Assembly (NCBI GenBank): GCA_028532855.1
Contig: JAQQAL010000012.1
Span: forward strand, 1 to 49,290
Length of the DNA stretch: 49,290 nt
From: Candidatus Thalassospirochaeta sargassi
GTDB taxonomy: Bacteria; Spirochaetota; Spirochaetia; UBA9216
Reading direction: 5' to 3'
The notes beneath the pieces were generated by a model. The model did no database searches, was not told where the DNA came from, and worked only from the letters and a program-made list of their open reading frames with translations. Positions 8,655 through 17,756 of the stretch are shown in pieces. The position numbers and the translations under genes were made by a program. Positions within the stretch are counted from its first letter, which is position 1; each line of letters opens with the position of its first letter.

Positions 8655-9182
8655 TTATCTCTGATCCAGATCGCCGCGGCGTATTTCGCGGTATTCTCCT
8701 GTCTCGATATTCAGATCATAGATGCTGAAGTTTGTTTTGATATCAAAACCCTCATAGCGTGTCGCGAGATTTAATGAGGCTGAGCCCTCCTTTCCACTTT
8801 TAATTCTGTGGAACACCCCGCGGGGCCATACAAGAATGGCAGGTTCGCTGTAGACTGTTTCTCCGTTCATTTTTATTTCATCACGGGTGGCTTCAAAGCT
8901 CAGCATCTGTTTAGTCGGACGATGGTAGATGTCTACTGTTCTCTTGCCGCTTAATACAAGCAGGTTGTCGTCCTGATGCCGGTGCATGTACCACGGGCGG
9001 GCTATGTCCCCAATGGATCCTGGTGAGAGTGCGTCGGTTTCATGTATTACCCTGTCAACTCCGTCTATCCTGGGTATTGTGTCTTTTGTCATTATGTGAA
9101 ACTCAACGCCCGGGGTGCGTCTGAATTCCTTCATGGGGATTATTCTGTAAAAACCGTCTGTCTGCATTTCTATTTGTTTCAT
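8655..9182 (-). CDS. Cupin-like protein of unknown function
   Basis: A 175-aa soluble protein without signal peptide. The centre, WYMHRHQDDNLLVLSGKR near residues 63-80, resembles a cupin metal-binding strand pair (RmlC-like), and the later segment WPRGVFHRIKSG fits the second cupin motif. Cupins range from isomerases and dioxygenases to sugar-nucleotide enzymes; nothing here identifies the reaction. It stands alone: the upstream ubi operon has its own promoter, and 9183-9468 separates it from the chemoreceptor on the other strand. Confidence 0.65.
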   Translation of the reverse strand: MKQIEMQTDGFYRIIPMKEFRRTPGVEFHIMTKDTIPRIDGVDRVIHETDALSPGSIGDIARPWYMHRHQDDNLLVLSGKRTVDIYHRPTKQMLSFEATRDEIKMNGETVYSEPAILVWPRGVFHRIKSGKEGSASLNLATRYEGFDIKTNFSIYDLNIETGEYREIRRGDLDQR

Positions 9183-9227
9183 AAGGCTATTCTACATACG
9201 GCGACGGCCAGGTGCAACAGTAAAATA

Positions 9228-9257
9228 CCCCGCCGAGTGTTGTTAGTCTCGACGGGG
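9228..9257 (+). promoter_or_regulatory. GC-rich hairpin abutting a strong ribosome-binding site
   Basis: Arms CCCCGCCGAG (9228-9237) and CTCGACGGGG (9248-9257) pair at nine of ten positions around a 10-base loop. AGGAGG (9258-9263) follows immediately, then the ATG at 9269. There is no U-tract, so it is not a simple terminator on +. It could modulate access to the ribosome-binding site or be part of a leader. Confidence 0.5.
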
Positions 9258-9268
9258 AGGAGGTGTTT

Positions 9269-9331
9269 ATGAAAAAAGTTCTTAGCATCTCAGCACTTGT
9301 CCCTGCCGTTATGCTGAATATAATCTACTAA
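9269..9331 (+). CDS. 20-residue ORF resembling a bare signal peptide
   Basis: The ORF starts MKKVLSISALVPAVML and stops after 20 codons. It is preceded by an unusually strong ribosome-binding site (GGGGAGGAGG, 9254-9263) at ideal spacing. The N-terminal lysines and hydrophobic run are those of an exported protein, but nothing follows. It may be the stub of a decayed exported-protein gene, a leader peptide or a small membrane peptide. No function can be assigned. The next gene, the chemoreceptor, starts 137 bases downstream. Confidence 0.4.
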   Translation: MKKVLSISALVPAVMLNIIY

Positions 9332-9353
9332 TAATCATAAGGAATATGGTTAC

Positions 9354-9380
9354 CACAGTGTAAACGAAACGTAAACTGTG
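9354..9380 (+). promoter_or_regulatory. Inverted repeat upstream of chemoreceptor gene
   Basis: CACAGT (9354-9359) and ACTGTG (9375-9380) form an inverted repeat enclosing two GTAAAC copies (9359-9364 and 9371-9376). It lies about 90 bases before the chemoreceptor start and may be an operator. No strong flagellar-type promoter was seen. Confidence 0.35.
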
Positions 9381-9468
9381 TAAAACGTGCTCTATTATTT
9401 ACCAATCCTGATGATTTTGATAATATTAAGAGACCAGCCTGAATGTAGTTTAATTTGGAGATATTATA

Positions 9469-11763
9469 ATGCGAATCAACATCAGAGGAAAACTCCTGAT
9501 ATCAATATTAATTGTTTTAGCCGTTGTCTTTGGGGGCGTCATCTTATATTTGAATCAAATAGTAAGCGCAGAACTTAATGATGCCATCATTCTTTCTATT
9601 AAATATAAACTCGAAAACATTAATAATCAGCTCATGGTAAGTGAAAGTATTATCGAGCATGAAAGAGATTTGGAGTATAATTCAGTAAAGCGTAAACTTG
9701 AAGCGCTTGTACAGACAGCAGCCGGAGAGATTAGACGTTTTCAGGAATATGAAAGGCAGGGTCTTTTAAACGAATTACAGGCTAAGCAGCAGGCAAAAGA
9801 CGCAGTGAGGGCTATGTCATTCGGAACCGACGGTTATTTCTTTATTTACGACAGTGAATATACCAGTCTTGTAATGAAAAATAGCGAGCTTGAAAATCAG
9901 AATAATGAAATGAAGAAGGATGTAAACGGAAAGCAGTATACTAAAGAACTTGTTGATACTGCCTTGTCAGACGGGACTGCCTATGTTGAATATTGGTTTC
10001 CCAAGCCCGGGGAAACTGTAGCTGTTCCAAAACTCAGCTGCACTATTTTAATAGAAGGCTGGGACTGGGTAGTAGGAACTGGTGAGTATATTGACTCTAT
10101 TGAGCATCGATTGGCACCCAACAGAGCGGCCGCACGTGAACGAATCAGGTTTTTCATGTATGAAAATGATGAAATGATGCTTACAGGAGACCCGGTGCTT
10201 GATAAGATTCTTCGTGATGAAGAATATATAAGAATCTTTAAAGAATCTTATCCTTTTGTAATAAACCTTGATGGAACTTTTGACTATTATGTTGATGATA
10301 GTCTGACTGGAATAAAGCCCGATTTTAAGGATACTGTAACCGGTGAGGAACTTATTCCCATGTTTCTGGAGGAAAAGGAGGGGATTGTCCAATATAATTT
10401 TACCAGAGGCGGGGATGAATCCTCTCATCTGAAAACAGCTCTCCTGAAATATAATGAGGAGTTAGACAAGGTAATCTGTTTTTCATTTTATTCGAACGAC
10501 ATGGACACAAAGGTGGAAAGTATAGTTTTTAGAATTTCTCTGGTTTTAACAGCCGCTTTTTTAATAATACTGTTTCTAATCTTTCTTAACATCACCAATG
10601 TGACGAAGAACCTGAGAATCTTAAACACATCGCTTAAAGATATCAGTGAAGGCGATGGAGACCTGACTAATACTATTAATATTGATTCGCGTGATGAACT
10701 TAATGACATGGGGAAAAGTTTTAATACCTTCATTGAAAGACTTAGAACCCTTATGACGGATGTTAAGGCTTCGGTTGAATCAACTGGTAGAATAAAGCTG
10801 AACATTTCTGCAGCTTCAGAGGAAACCTCCTCTTCCATTGAACAAATAAGTGCAAATCTAAACTCGGTCAAGGAACAATTTGACTATCTGGATACTAATA
10901 TCTCAAATACTGTGGCGGCAATTGAGCAGATAGCATCAAATGTTGCATCGATTGATGATCAGATTGAGAGCCAGAACGGAATGGTTGAGCAATCATCAAG
11001 CGCAATAACCGAGATGAACTCTTCTCTTGAAAATCTTGGTCAAATTGCATCTGTAAAACGCGAAGCTACTGAATCTCTTCGTAGAACTGCAGGCGAGGGG
11101 AGGAGCAGGATTACAGAAACCATCGAGGTTTTCAAAGAGGTCTTTAATCGAATTAATAATATCCAGGAAATGACAGAAACGATTAATAATATTGCATCTC
11201 AGACAAATCTTCTTTCTATGAACGCTGCAATAGAAGCGGCTCATGCCGGAGACTCGGGTAAAGGTTTTGCCGTAGTTGCTGAAGAAATCAGAAAGCTTGC
11301 AGATTCAGCAAATCAGTCTGCGGCTGCAATTGATATCCAGATTAAAGAAATAACCGATGCTGTTCATAGAACAGATAAGAGTGTAAATGAGAGCATGGAA
11401 TCTTTTGATACAGTCGGGCGTGAGGTGGACGGTACCCTCCAGGCCTTCATGGAGATTGAAGCATCAATAATGGAACTGACTGCAAGCGGAAATCTTGTGA
11501 TGCAATCGGCTGTTGAACTTTCAGACGCTACAAATAATATTCGGGGAGGTTCAACAGAGATTAGAGCGGGCGCTGATTCCATGCTGAAGCTTTCTGAAGC
11601 AGTCAAACAAATTTCCGAAAGCGCTTCTTCGGGGATGGCTGAGTCTCAGATGGGGGCTCAGGAAATTGTTAATGCTATGCAGGAAGTCGTTGGTTTTGCG
11701 ACTGAACTAAATGATATTGTAGCTGATTTATCAATGAAAACAGCCCAATTTAAAACAGACTAG
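9469..11763 (+). CDS. Methyl-accepting chemotaxis protein with Cache-type sensor
   Basis: Transmembrane chemoreceptor (764 aa). TM1 is near residues 8-28; a large extracytoplasmic sensor follows with a Cache-like core ([11 protein letters not shown] near 123-133 and [12 protein letters not shown] near 199-210); TM2 is near 349-372, then a HAMP segment. The cytoplasmic signalling hairpin tip is [25 protein letters not shown] near 569-593, followed by [16 protein letters not shown]. There is no C-terminal pentapeptide for CheR docking. It senses an unknown small molecule and signals to CheA/CheW. A ribosome-binding site (TTTGGAG) precedes the start. The LysE-family gene starts 18 bp after its stop and may share the transcript. 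Confidence 0.95.
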   Translation: MRINIRGKLLISILIVLAVVFGGVILYLNQIVSAELNDAIILSIKYKLENINNQLMVSESIIEHERDLEYNSVKRKLEALVQTAAGEIRRFQEYERQGLLNELQAKQQAKDAVRAMSFGTDGYFFIYDSEYTSLVMKNSELENQNNEMKKDVNGKQYTKELVDTALSDGTAYVEYWFPKPGETVAVPKLSCTILIEGWDWVVGTGEYIDSIEHRLAPNRAAARERIRFFMYENDEMMLTGDPVLDKILRDEEYIRIFKESYPFVINLDGTFDYYVDDSLTGIKPDFKDTVTGEELIPMFLEEKEGIVQYNFTRGGDESSHLKTALLKYNEELDKVICFSFYSNDMDTKVESIVFRISLVLTAAFLIILFLIFLNITNVTKNLRILNTSLKDISEGDGDLTNTINIDSRDELNDMGKSFNTFIERLRTLMTDVKASVESTGRIKLNISAASEETSSSIEQISANLNSVKEQFDYLDTNISNTVAAIEQIASNVASIDDQIESQNGMVEQSSSAITEMNSSLENLGQIASVKREATESLRRTAGEGRSRITETIEVFKEVFNRINNIQEMTETINNIASQTNLLSMNAAIEAAHAGDSGKGFAVVAEEIRKLADSANQSAAAIDIQIKEITDAVHRTDKSVNESMESFDTVGREVDGTLQAFMEIEASIMELTASGNLVMQSAVELSDATNNIRGGSTEIRAGADSMLKLSEAVKQISESASSGMAESQMGAQEIVNAMQEVVGFATELNDIVADLSMKTAQFKTD

Positions 11764-11781
11764 CAATCAAGGTTTTATTAT

Positions 11782-12408
11782 ATGGAGAATCACTGGCTGA
11801 TATTTCTGACCTCATTTACTATCGCATTCTCAGGGGCTATGATGCCCGGGCCGCTTCTCAGTGCCACTATCAGCGAGAGCGTCAGGCGCGGTGCATCGGC
11901 CGGGCCGCTGTTCATGCTGGGGCACGGAATACTTGAAATAGGTTTGATTGCAGCGCTGTTTCTGGGCCTTGCACCCTTTTTGACTAATCCTGCAGTTTTC
12001 AAGGTTATTGCAGTGGCCGGCGGCGGTTTTATGATCTTTATGGCGGCCGGGATGTTTCGCAGCCTGAAAGGACTCTCCATCGATACCACAGCCGGGACAC
12101 CTGTAAACGGCAATATTGTATTGCTGGGAGCCGGAATGAGTATGGCAAATCCGTACTGGATAATCTGGTGGGCGACCATCGGTCTTGGATACATCCTGTC
12201 TGCCGGGGAACTCGGCTTTTCGGGTATTGCCATCTTCTTCTTCGGCCACATTCTTGCGGATACCATCTGGTACACCTTTGTTTCGTTCGGTGTTGCTAAA
12301 AGCAGAAAAATAATGTCGGACAGGGTTTACCGTGTTCTGATTGGAATATGTGCCTGCTTTCTTGCTGGTTATGCTGTCTATCTGCTTTTAAACACCTTTT
12401 TAATCTGA
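11782..12408 (+). CDS. LysE/RhtB-family exporter
   Basis: Integral membrane protein (208 aa) with about six hydrophobic segments and the family N-terminal signature GAMMPGPLL near residues 18-26. The family exports amino acids such as lysine, threonine or homoserine lactones. The substrate is not evident. The gene is 18 bp downstream of the chemoreceptor, so co-transcription is likely, but a functional link is not known. It converges with the aldehyde dehydrogenase gene at 12429. Confidence 0.85.
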   Translation: MENHWLIFLTSFTIAFSGAMMPGPLLSATISESVRRGASAGPLFMLGHGILEIGLIAALFLGLAPFLTNPAVFKVIAVAGGGFMIFMAAGMFRSLKGLSIDTTAGTPVNGNIVLLGAGMSMANPYWIIWWATIGLGYILSAGELGFSGIAIFFFGHILADTIWYTFVSFGVAKSRKIMSDRVYRVLIGICACFLAGYAVYLLLNTFLI

Positions 12409-12409
12409 T

Positions 12410-12438
12410 TGGGAAATATTATTTTTCACTATTCCCAG
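12410..12438. terminator. Possible bidirectional terminator
   Basis: TGGGAAATA and TATTCCCA form an imperfect stem with ATTATTTTTC in the loop, between two convergent genes. It overlaps the 3' end of the minus-strand gene. Weak U-tracts make this tentative. Confidence 0.35.
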
Positions 12439-13901
12439 TTGAGGTAGAAGGTCTTCTTCTGCATATAATTCTCGAAACCGTATTTGCCGTCTTCGCCACC
12501 TGTCCCGCTTAACTTGTATCCGTTATGAAATCCCTGATGCTGCTCGCCTGTTTCGTGGTTGATGTATATTTCGCCGAACTCGAGTTCATTTTTCAGTCTC
12601 ATAATTCTTCTAAGATCATAGGTGTAAACATAGGCTGAAAGGGCGTAATCACAATCATTCGCCATTTTTATTACCTCGTCGAAGTCTCTGAATTTCAATA
12701 CAGGCAGCACCGGTCCGAATGATTCCCCATGAACCACAGTCATGTCCTGGCGTACATTAGTCAGTACTGTAGGTTTGAACCAGAACCCCTTCGAAAACTC
12801 TTCACCCTCAGGTGGGGAGCCTCCGGCGGCTATCTCAGCCCCCTCTTTAATTGACAGGTCAACAAGCCGCTGAATATTTTCAAGTTCCTTCCGGCTGATC
12901 TTGGGTCCCATATCGATGTCGGGATCGACGGGGCTGCCCACTTTTATAGATCCAACGTGTTTCATAAATTTCTTCATGAACTCATCGTAGATGTCTTCAT
13001 GGATGTACATCCTTTCGTTGCAGACACATATCTGTCCGCAGTTCTGAAAGCGGGCGACTGATGCATCTCTTGCAGCCCTGTCAATATCAGCATCCGGGAA
13101 GACTATGAAGGGAGCTTTACCGCCTAGCTCAAGCCTAACTGCTGTAAAATTTTCCGCGGCGGCGGCTGCAATCTGTTTTCCTGCGAAAGTGCTGCCGGTC
13201 ATTGTTACGAGTTTTGTCAGCCTGCTGCGCACAAGCGCATCTCCAAGCTCAGAACCTGAGCCGGTTACGATAGAGAGAATACCGGCTGGAATGCCGGCCT
13301 TCTGTGCATATTCTCCAAGCATAAGAGTGGATAGCGGGGTTTCCAATGGCGGTTTTACAACCATTGCATTGCCTGCAACAAGAGCGGGCCCAATCTTTCG
13401 CCCGGCAAGTGCCAGCGGGAAGTTCCATGCCGTTATCCCGACGGTAACACCATAGGGAATTTTCTCAATGAGAATTTCCTCGTCATGCCTGTCCGATGGA
13501 AATATATCTCCCTCAATTCTTCGTGCCCCTTCTGCCGCAAATCTGATGAAAGAGGCTGTGCCTTCAACTTCGTCTTCTGCAGTTCTAAGGAGTTTGCCCT
13601 GTTCTGCAGTTATCATTGCGGCAAGCCTTTTCTTATCGGCAATAATCAGGTCAGCAAACCTGTACATTATCTCAGCGCGTTCCCGCGGCGGGACAGTCTG
13701 CCATGCCGGCTGAGCAGCAGCTGCTGCGGCAAGTGCTTTCTCAGCGGTGTTTTTATCCGCCTTCTGCACCCATCCTGTAATTGTTTCATCAGCAGGATTT
13801 ATAACCTCAACTATCGGGCGTCCCGGGTCATAGTCCCAGCTTCCGTTGATAAACATGCTGTATACTGATTTGTTATCTGTTTTATGTATAAGCTTTTTCA
13901 T
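12429..13901 (-). CDS. aldA: AldA-like NAD-dependent aldehyde dehydrogenase
   Basis: Soluble aldehyde dehydrogenase (490 aa) oxidising an aldehyde to the free acid. The glutamate of LELGGKAP (Glu258) and catalytic Cys292 in NCGQIC are present, with AWNFP near 158-162. The C-terminal run INHETGEQHQGFHNGYKLSG closely follows E. coli AldA (lactaldehyde/glycolaldehyde dehydrogenase), so a small hydroxyaldehyde is the likely substrate. It lies 66 bp downstream of the DeoR regulator on the same strand. A perfect CCCTGA-t-TCAGGG inverted repeat (13914-13926) just before its start may be regulatory. It is not a methylmalonate-semialdehyde dehydrogenase of the IolA type by its motifs. Confidence 0.88.
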   Translation of the reverse strand: MKKLIHKTDNKSVYSMFINGSWDYDPGRPIVEVINPADETITGWVQKADKNTAEKALAAAAAAQPAWQTVPPRERAEIMYRFADLIIADKKRLAAMITAEQGKLLRTAEDEVEGTASFIRFAAEGARRIEGDIFPSDRHDEEILIEKIPYGVTVGITAWNFPLALAGRKIGPALVAGNAMVVKPPLETPLSTLMLGEYAQKAGIPAGILSIVTGSGSELGDALVRSRLTKLVTMTGSTFAGKQIAAAAAENFTAVRLELGGKAPFIVFPDADIDRAARDASVARFQNCGQICVCNERMYIHEDIYDEFMKKFMKHVGSIKVGSPVDPDIDMGPKISRKELENIQRLVDLSIKEGAEIAAGGSPPEGEEFSKGFWFKPTVLTNVRQDMTVVHGESFGPVLPVLKFRDFDEVIKMANDCDYALSAYVYTYDLRRIMRLKNELEFGEIYINHETGEQHQGFHNGYKLSGTGGEDGKYGFENYMQKKTFYLNWE

Positions 13902-13967
13902 GTATTAAATATACCCTGATTCAGGGAGCCGGTATACTGTGATCTTTTATGAAATAATTGTGATTTT

Positions 13968-14729
13968 TTAACTGGATATTTCTATTACGTCTATTCCCTG
14001 TTTTTTGAAGGACTGAAGGTAATCTGCGGGGATATTGTCACTGATAACACTGTCCAGCTGGTTTAACTCGGCGACTGAATAAATAGAGATCTTACCGAAT
14101 TTTGATGAGTCAGCCAGCAGATACCATCTATGAGACATTGAGGGAATATGCTTAAAAATATAGCTGCTTATGACGGAATCAACCGTCAGTCCCGCTTTCA
14201 GATCCAGGCCTGAGGTACTGGTAAATGCTTTGTTAACAAAGATGTTCTTGAGAAGATTTTCAGGTGACTCCCAGCTTGAAAACTGAGTTATACCGTCTGT
14301 AGTTGTTACCTCGCCGCCCAGGGTATATACCCTTGCGGCATTTTTTATAATGTCAGTCATTGCTGTTATATTGTTGGTCACGACAGTTAGATTTTCCAAT
14401 CCTGTTAGCATGCGGGCCAGCACGCTGCAGGAGCGCCCTGAGCCTATGAATATTGAATCACCGTCTGCAATTTGTCTGCGGGCGGTTGATGCAAGCGACT
14501 GCAGCAGCGGATTAGCATAAAAACCCTCGGCCTGCTCCAGTGACGAGGCTGGTGCAGAGAGTGACGCACCTCCGTAAAACCTGTCTGCAACTCCATCAGC
14601 TTCAAGTTTACTCAGATACTTCCGGACGGAGACTTCACTCACGTTGAACCTGGCACTTAGGTCATTAACGTAGACTCTGCCCTTTGTTCTAAGTAGTTCT
14701 TTGATTTCTTCGATGCGCTTTTCTGCCAT
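13968..14729 (-). CDS. DeoR-family transcriptional regulator
   Basis: Repressor-type regulator (253 aa from the start chosen). An N-terminal DeoR helix-turn-helix (residues about 3-57, including RFNVSEVSVRKYLSKLE) is followed by a DeoR C-terminal sensor domain with GSGRSCSVLA and TNNITAM. The reading frame is open to 14840, but the conserved family start MAEKRIEEIKELL begins at 14729. The 37 codons upstream are not DeoR-like and cover the divergent operator region, so I place the start at 14729. It probably controls both its own transcript (with the AldA-like gene) and the divergent operon from 14868 through the CGAAAC sites at 14755-14851. The effector is probably a sugar phosphate, as in other DeoR proteins. 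Confidence 0.9.
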   Translation of the reverse strand: MAEKRIEEIKELLRTKGRVYVNDLSARFNVSEVSVRKYLSKLEADGVADRFYGGASLSAPASSLEQAEGFYANPLLQSLASTARRQIADGDSIFIGSGRSCSVLARMLTGLENLTVVTNNITAMTDIIKNAARVYTLGGEVTTTDGITQFSSWESPENLLKNIFVNKAFTSTSGLDLKAGLTVDSVISSYIFKHIPSMSHRWYLLADSSKFGKISIYSVAELNQLDSVISDNIPADYLQSFKKQGIDVIEISS

Positions 14730-14754
14730 AACGGTAATAGTTAAACATGAAAAC

Positions 14755-14851
14755 CGAAAAACTGTCAATCGAAACCTAACCGAAACTTTACAGTTTCGAT
14801 AGAAAGGTTTATTATAACCAAACATACGTTTGCGTAGCAAGGAAACGAAAC
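14755..14851. promoter_or_regulatory. Divergent regulatory region with repeated CGAAAC sites and promoter
   Basis: CGAAAC occurs at 14770-14775, 14781-14786 and 14846-14851, with a variant CGAAAAAC at 14755. GTTTCG at 14793-14798 makes a perfect inverted repeat with 14781-14786 around TTTACA. Two copies are 11 bp apart, one helical turn. The inner TTTACA (14787-14792) followed 17 bases later by TATTAT (14810-14815) is a good promoter for the acylating dehydrogenase operon, so repressor binding would block it directly. CGAAA-type half-sites are known for several DeoR-family sugar regulators. Confidence 0.7.
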
Positions 14852-14867
14852 TAAACTGGAGGATAAG

Positions 14868-16280
14868 ATGAGCCAGAATGAGATAGCACCGGCTGAATAT
14901 GTTGCCGGATTGATTGAAAGGGCAAAGAAGGCCCAGAAGATAGCGGAGGGATTCAGTCAGGAAAAGGTAGACGAGCTTGCAGCCGCTGTGACATGGGAGA
15001 TTGCGTGTAACGATGAGATTGTACAGGAGCTTGCGGAATTCTCGTATGAGGAATGCGGCCTTGGCGATGTTGCCTCAAAGTTCGCCAAGGTTTCGGGAAA
15101 ATGCCGTGGTGTTTACTACGATGTCAAGCGACAGAAGAGTGTCGGGGTTGTCGAAGAAATTCCGGAGAAGGGGCTTGCAAGAATCGCAAAACCTGTCGGA
15201 GTTATCGGTTCGCTGGTTCCAAGTACTCAGGCTGAGATGCACCCGCTTTCTCAGGCAATATTTGTTGTAAAAGCCAGGGATTCTGTTATCTTCAGCCCTC
15301 ATCCGCGCGGAAAATATACAACCCTGAAGGCTACAAACCTCCTTCGTGCTGTTATGAAAAAATATGATGCACCTGAAGATCTTTTTCTGACGATAGAAGA
15401 CCCTTCAGTTGAAAAGACAAATGAGCTCATGAAGCAGTGTGATCTTGTTATTGCCACCGGCGGACAGCCTATGGTTAAGGCTGCCTACAGTTCGGGAACC
15501 CCTGCATACGGCGTAGGCGCCGGTAACTCGATGATTGTTGTAGACAGGGATGCTGATTTTGCAGATGCGGCTGTTAAGATCAAAGCAAGCAAGACCTTTG
15601 ACCTTGCAGCAGGATGTTCATGCGACAATAGTGTAATTATCCATGAAGAAGCATATGACGCTATGATGGCTGAGTTTAAGAACGTCGGTGCCCACCTGCT
15701 TAACTCTGAGGAGAAGGCAAAGCTGCTAAAGGCAATATGGCCCGAATGGCCTGAAAACCACATTATAAACCGTGACATTGTAGCCTCTCCAGTTGAGAAT
15801 ATTGCTGCCATTGCAGGTATTAAGATTCCGGAAGGTACCTGCCTCCTTCTTGTTGAAGAAGACAGGACCGGTAAAGCAACACCTTTTGCAGGTGAGAAGA
15901 TGAGCCTTGTTACTACCATCTACAAGTTCAAGGATATCGACGATGCAATACGCATAGCTAACGAAAACCAGGCTTATTCAGGCCATGGCCATTCATGCGG
16001 CATCTATTCAAATACTCCATCCAATGTTGAAAAACTGGCTCTCGGTACATACACAACACGCGTTGTTGTTAATCAGGCCCAGGCTGCTACAAACGGTGGA
16101 AGCTGGACGAGCGGTATGCCCTTTACCCATTCACTCGGATGCGGCACATGGGGCGGTAATATATGCTCCGAGAATATCGAACTGAAGCATTATCTGAATA
16201 ACACCTGGGTAATCAGGGAAATCAAGAGTTTTAAACCGACTGACGAGGAACTCTTTGCAGGTTTTACCCCGCGGAGCTGA
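14868..16280 (+). CDS. CoA-acylating aldehyde dehydrogenase
   Basis: Aldehyde dehydrogenase of the CoA-acylating group (470 aa): aldehyde + NAD(P)+ + CoA gives acyl-CoA. Catalytic Cys is probably Cys250 in KTFDLAAGCSCDNSV; PSTQAEMHPLSQ near 118-129 is typical of acetaldehyde/succinate-semialdehyde/sulfoacetaldehyde acylating enzymes. It shows similarity in style to SauS-like sulfoacetaldehyde dehydrogenases, but I cannot fix the substrate. It is the first gene of the DeoR-controlled operon, preceded by a good ribosome-binding site (CTGGAGGA). The next gene, a CoA-transferase, starts 6 bp after its stop, which suggests the acyl-CoA formed is used for CoA exchange. Confidence 0.87.
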   Translation: MSQNEIAPAEYVAGLIERAKKAQKIAEGFSQEKVDELAAAVTWEIACNDEIVQELAEFSYEECGLGDVASKFAKVSGKCRGVYYDVKRQKSVGVVEEIPEKGLARIAKPVGVIGSLVPSTQAEMHPLSQAIFVVKARDSVIFSPHPRGKYTTLKATNLLRAVMKKYDAPEDLFLTIEDPSVEKTNELMKQCDLVIATGGQPMVKAAYSSGTPAYGVGAGNSMIVVDRDADFADAAVKIKASKTFDLAAGCSCDNSVIIHEEAYDAMMAEFKNVGAHLLNSEEKAKLLKAIWPEWPENHIINRDIVASPVENIAAIAGIKIPEGTCLLLVEEDRTGKATPFAGEKMSLVTTIYKFKDIDDAIRIANENQAYSGHGHSCGIYSNTPSNVEKLALGTYTTRVVVNQAQAATNGGSWTSGMPFTHSLGCGTWGGNICSENIELKHYLNNTWVIREIKSFKPTDEELFAGFTPRS

Positions 16281-16286
16281 TCTGTA

Positions 16287-17756
16287 ATGAGCGAAAAGAT
16301 GATTAAGGGATCGGCGGAACAGGCAGCCGGATTAATTAAAAACGGCATGACAGTAGCAATGGGCGGTTGGGCCATGGCCGGTTACCCGAAGGCTGTGCCT
16401 GAAGAGCTGGTGCGACGTGTCCAGAACGGCGAAGAGCTGTCGATAAATCTTATCACGGGAGCAAATGTCCCCTGGCTTGATGATAAGCTGGGCGCCGAGG
16501 GAATTGTTGCAAGGCGCGCGCCGATGATTGCAAGCCGGGCCCTCGCCGCACAGACCAACAATGGCACAATGCGCTATGTCGAACAGCAGATGAATAAAAT
16601 GCCTAAGCTTCTTCGCCGCGGCAGCTTCGGCAGGATAGATGTAGCCGTTGTCGAGGCCCTTGGTTTTGATGACGACGGAAATCTGATACCGACCAGTTCA
16701 GTCGGTATGGCGCACTACCTGCTTGATGCAGCCGAGCATATCATCGTTGAAATAAACAGGGCTCAGCCTGAGCGGCTCCGCCGGCTTCATGATATTCATA
16801 TTCCGGCCGCACCGCCGGAAACTGAGCCCATCCCGCTTACAAGGGTGAATCAGCGGATAGGTGAGAGCAGTATAGCCGTAGATAGGAGTAAAATCCGATT
16901 TATTGTAGAAACTGATATTCCTGAACGGATGGGGGCCCAGCCCAGGGGGACAGAGGTGACCGGCCGGATAGCGTCTCATCTGTTCAACTTCCTGGAGCTT
17001 GAAGTAAAGAAGGGCGGAGGCTTCCTGCCTCCGGTTCAGCTGGGGTTTGGAAGTATTGCGGATTCTATTGCCAGTGCGTTCGCACATTCTTCATTTGCTG
17101 ATCTTCAGTTTTTCTGTGGAGGCGTAACCGAACCGGTTCTGGAATTGTTCGCATCCGGCAGGGCTGCAGCAATAACAGCGGGCGGTATCGGGATGAGTGA
17201 AAGAGTTGAGGAAATCATCCAGTCGGTGCCTGATTTACGGGATCGTCTTGTTCTGCGAAACGGTGACATCACAAACAGTTCCGAGGTGATAAGCCGGCTG
17301 GGCCTGATAGCTCTGAATACCGGTATTGAAATGGATATCTACGGTAATGTTAATTCGAGCCATATATCAGGAAGCAGGGTCGTTAACGGGATAGGCGGCG
17401 GCGCCGGCTTTGCTCAGAACGCAGGGCTTTCAGTAATGATGATTCCCTCAGTAGCCAAGGGCGGCGCAATTTCAGGAATAGTTCCGATGGTTTCGCATCT
17501 TGATATAAACGAACATGATATTGATGTTGTTATAACCGAGAACGGCCTGGCTGATTTAAGAGGGCTCGATGATGGCGAGCGGGCCGATGCAATTATAGCC
17601 AATTGTGCAGCGGACAGCTATAAAGCACAGCTGTCAGGATATTTGAAGTCGGCTCGGGAACGGGTTGGCGGACATCATCCGCAGCTGATTGAAGAGGCAT
17701 CAGCCTGGCATCGCAGACTGAAAGAGGAAGGAAGCATGTTGGAGAAACAATCATGA
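16287..17756 (+). CDS. Acetyl-CoA hydrolase / CoA-transferase family protein
   Basis: Soluble enzyme (489 aa) of the Cat1/Ach1-type acetyl-CoA hydrolase/transferase family, which swaps CoA between carboxylic acids through a glutamyl-CoA intermediate. The N-terminal domain has an early GMTVAMGGWAMAGYPKAVP near residues 19-37; the C-terminal domain has GIGGGAGFAQNAG and the conserved TENGLADLRG near 417-426. It starts 6 bp after the acylating dehydrogenase and its stop overlaps the lyase start (ATGA), so the three are tightly coupled. It could recover the acyl-CoA energy by transferring CoA to acetate, or load CoA on an acid for the lyase. Confidence 0.88.
   Translation: MSEKMIKGSAEQAAGLIKNGMTVAMGGWAMAGYPKAVPEELVRRVQNGEELSINLITGANVPWLDDKLGAEGIVARRAPMIASRALAAQTNNGTMRYVEQQMNKMPKLLRRGSFGRIDVAVVEALGFDDDGNLIPTSSVGMAHYLLDAAEHIIVEINRAQPERLRRLHDIHIPAAPPETEPIPLTRVNQRIGESSIAVDRSKIRFIVETDIPERMGAQPRGTEVTGRIASHLFNFLELEVKKGGGFLPPVQLGFGSIADSIASAFAHSSFADLQFFCGGVTEPVLELFASGRAAAITAGGIGMSERVEEIIQSVPDLRDRLVLRNGDITNSSEVISRLGLIALNTGIEMDIYGNVNSSHISGSRVVNGIGGGAGFAQNAGLSVMMIPSVAKGGAISGIVPMVSHLDINEHDIDVVITENGLADLRGLDDGERADAIIANCAADSYKAQLSGYLKSARERVGGHHPQLIEEASAWHRRLKEEGSMLEKQS

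Noticed and set aside
12429-13901. Calling this dehydrogenase IolA to complete the inositol pathway
   Set aside because: Its C-terminal and active-site patterns follow AldA (lactaldehyde/glycolaldehyde dehydrogenase), and it belongs to the DeoR unit, not the LacI regulon.
13968-14840. Longer 290-residue version of the DeoR protein
   Set aside because: The extra N-terminal 37 residues are unlike the family and cover the divergent operator and promoter; MAEKR at 14729 is the conserved start.
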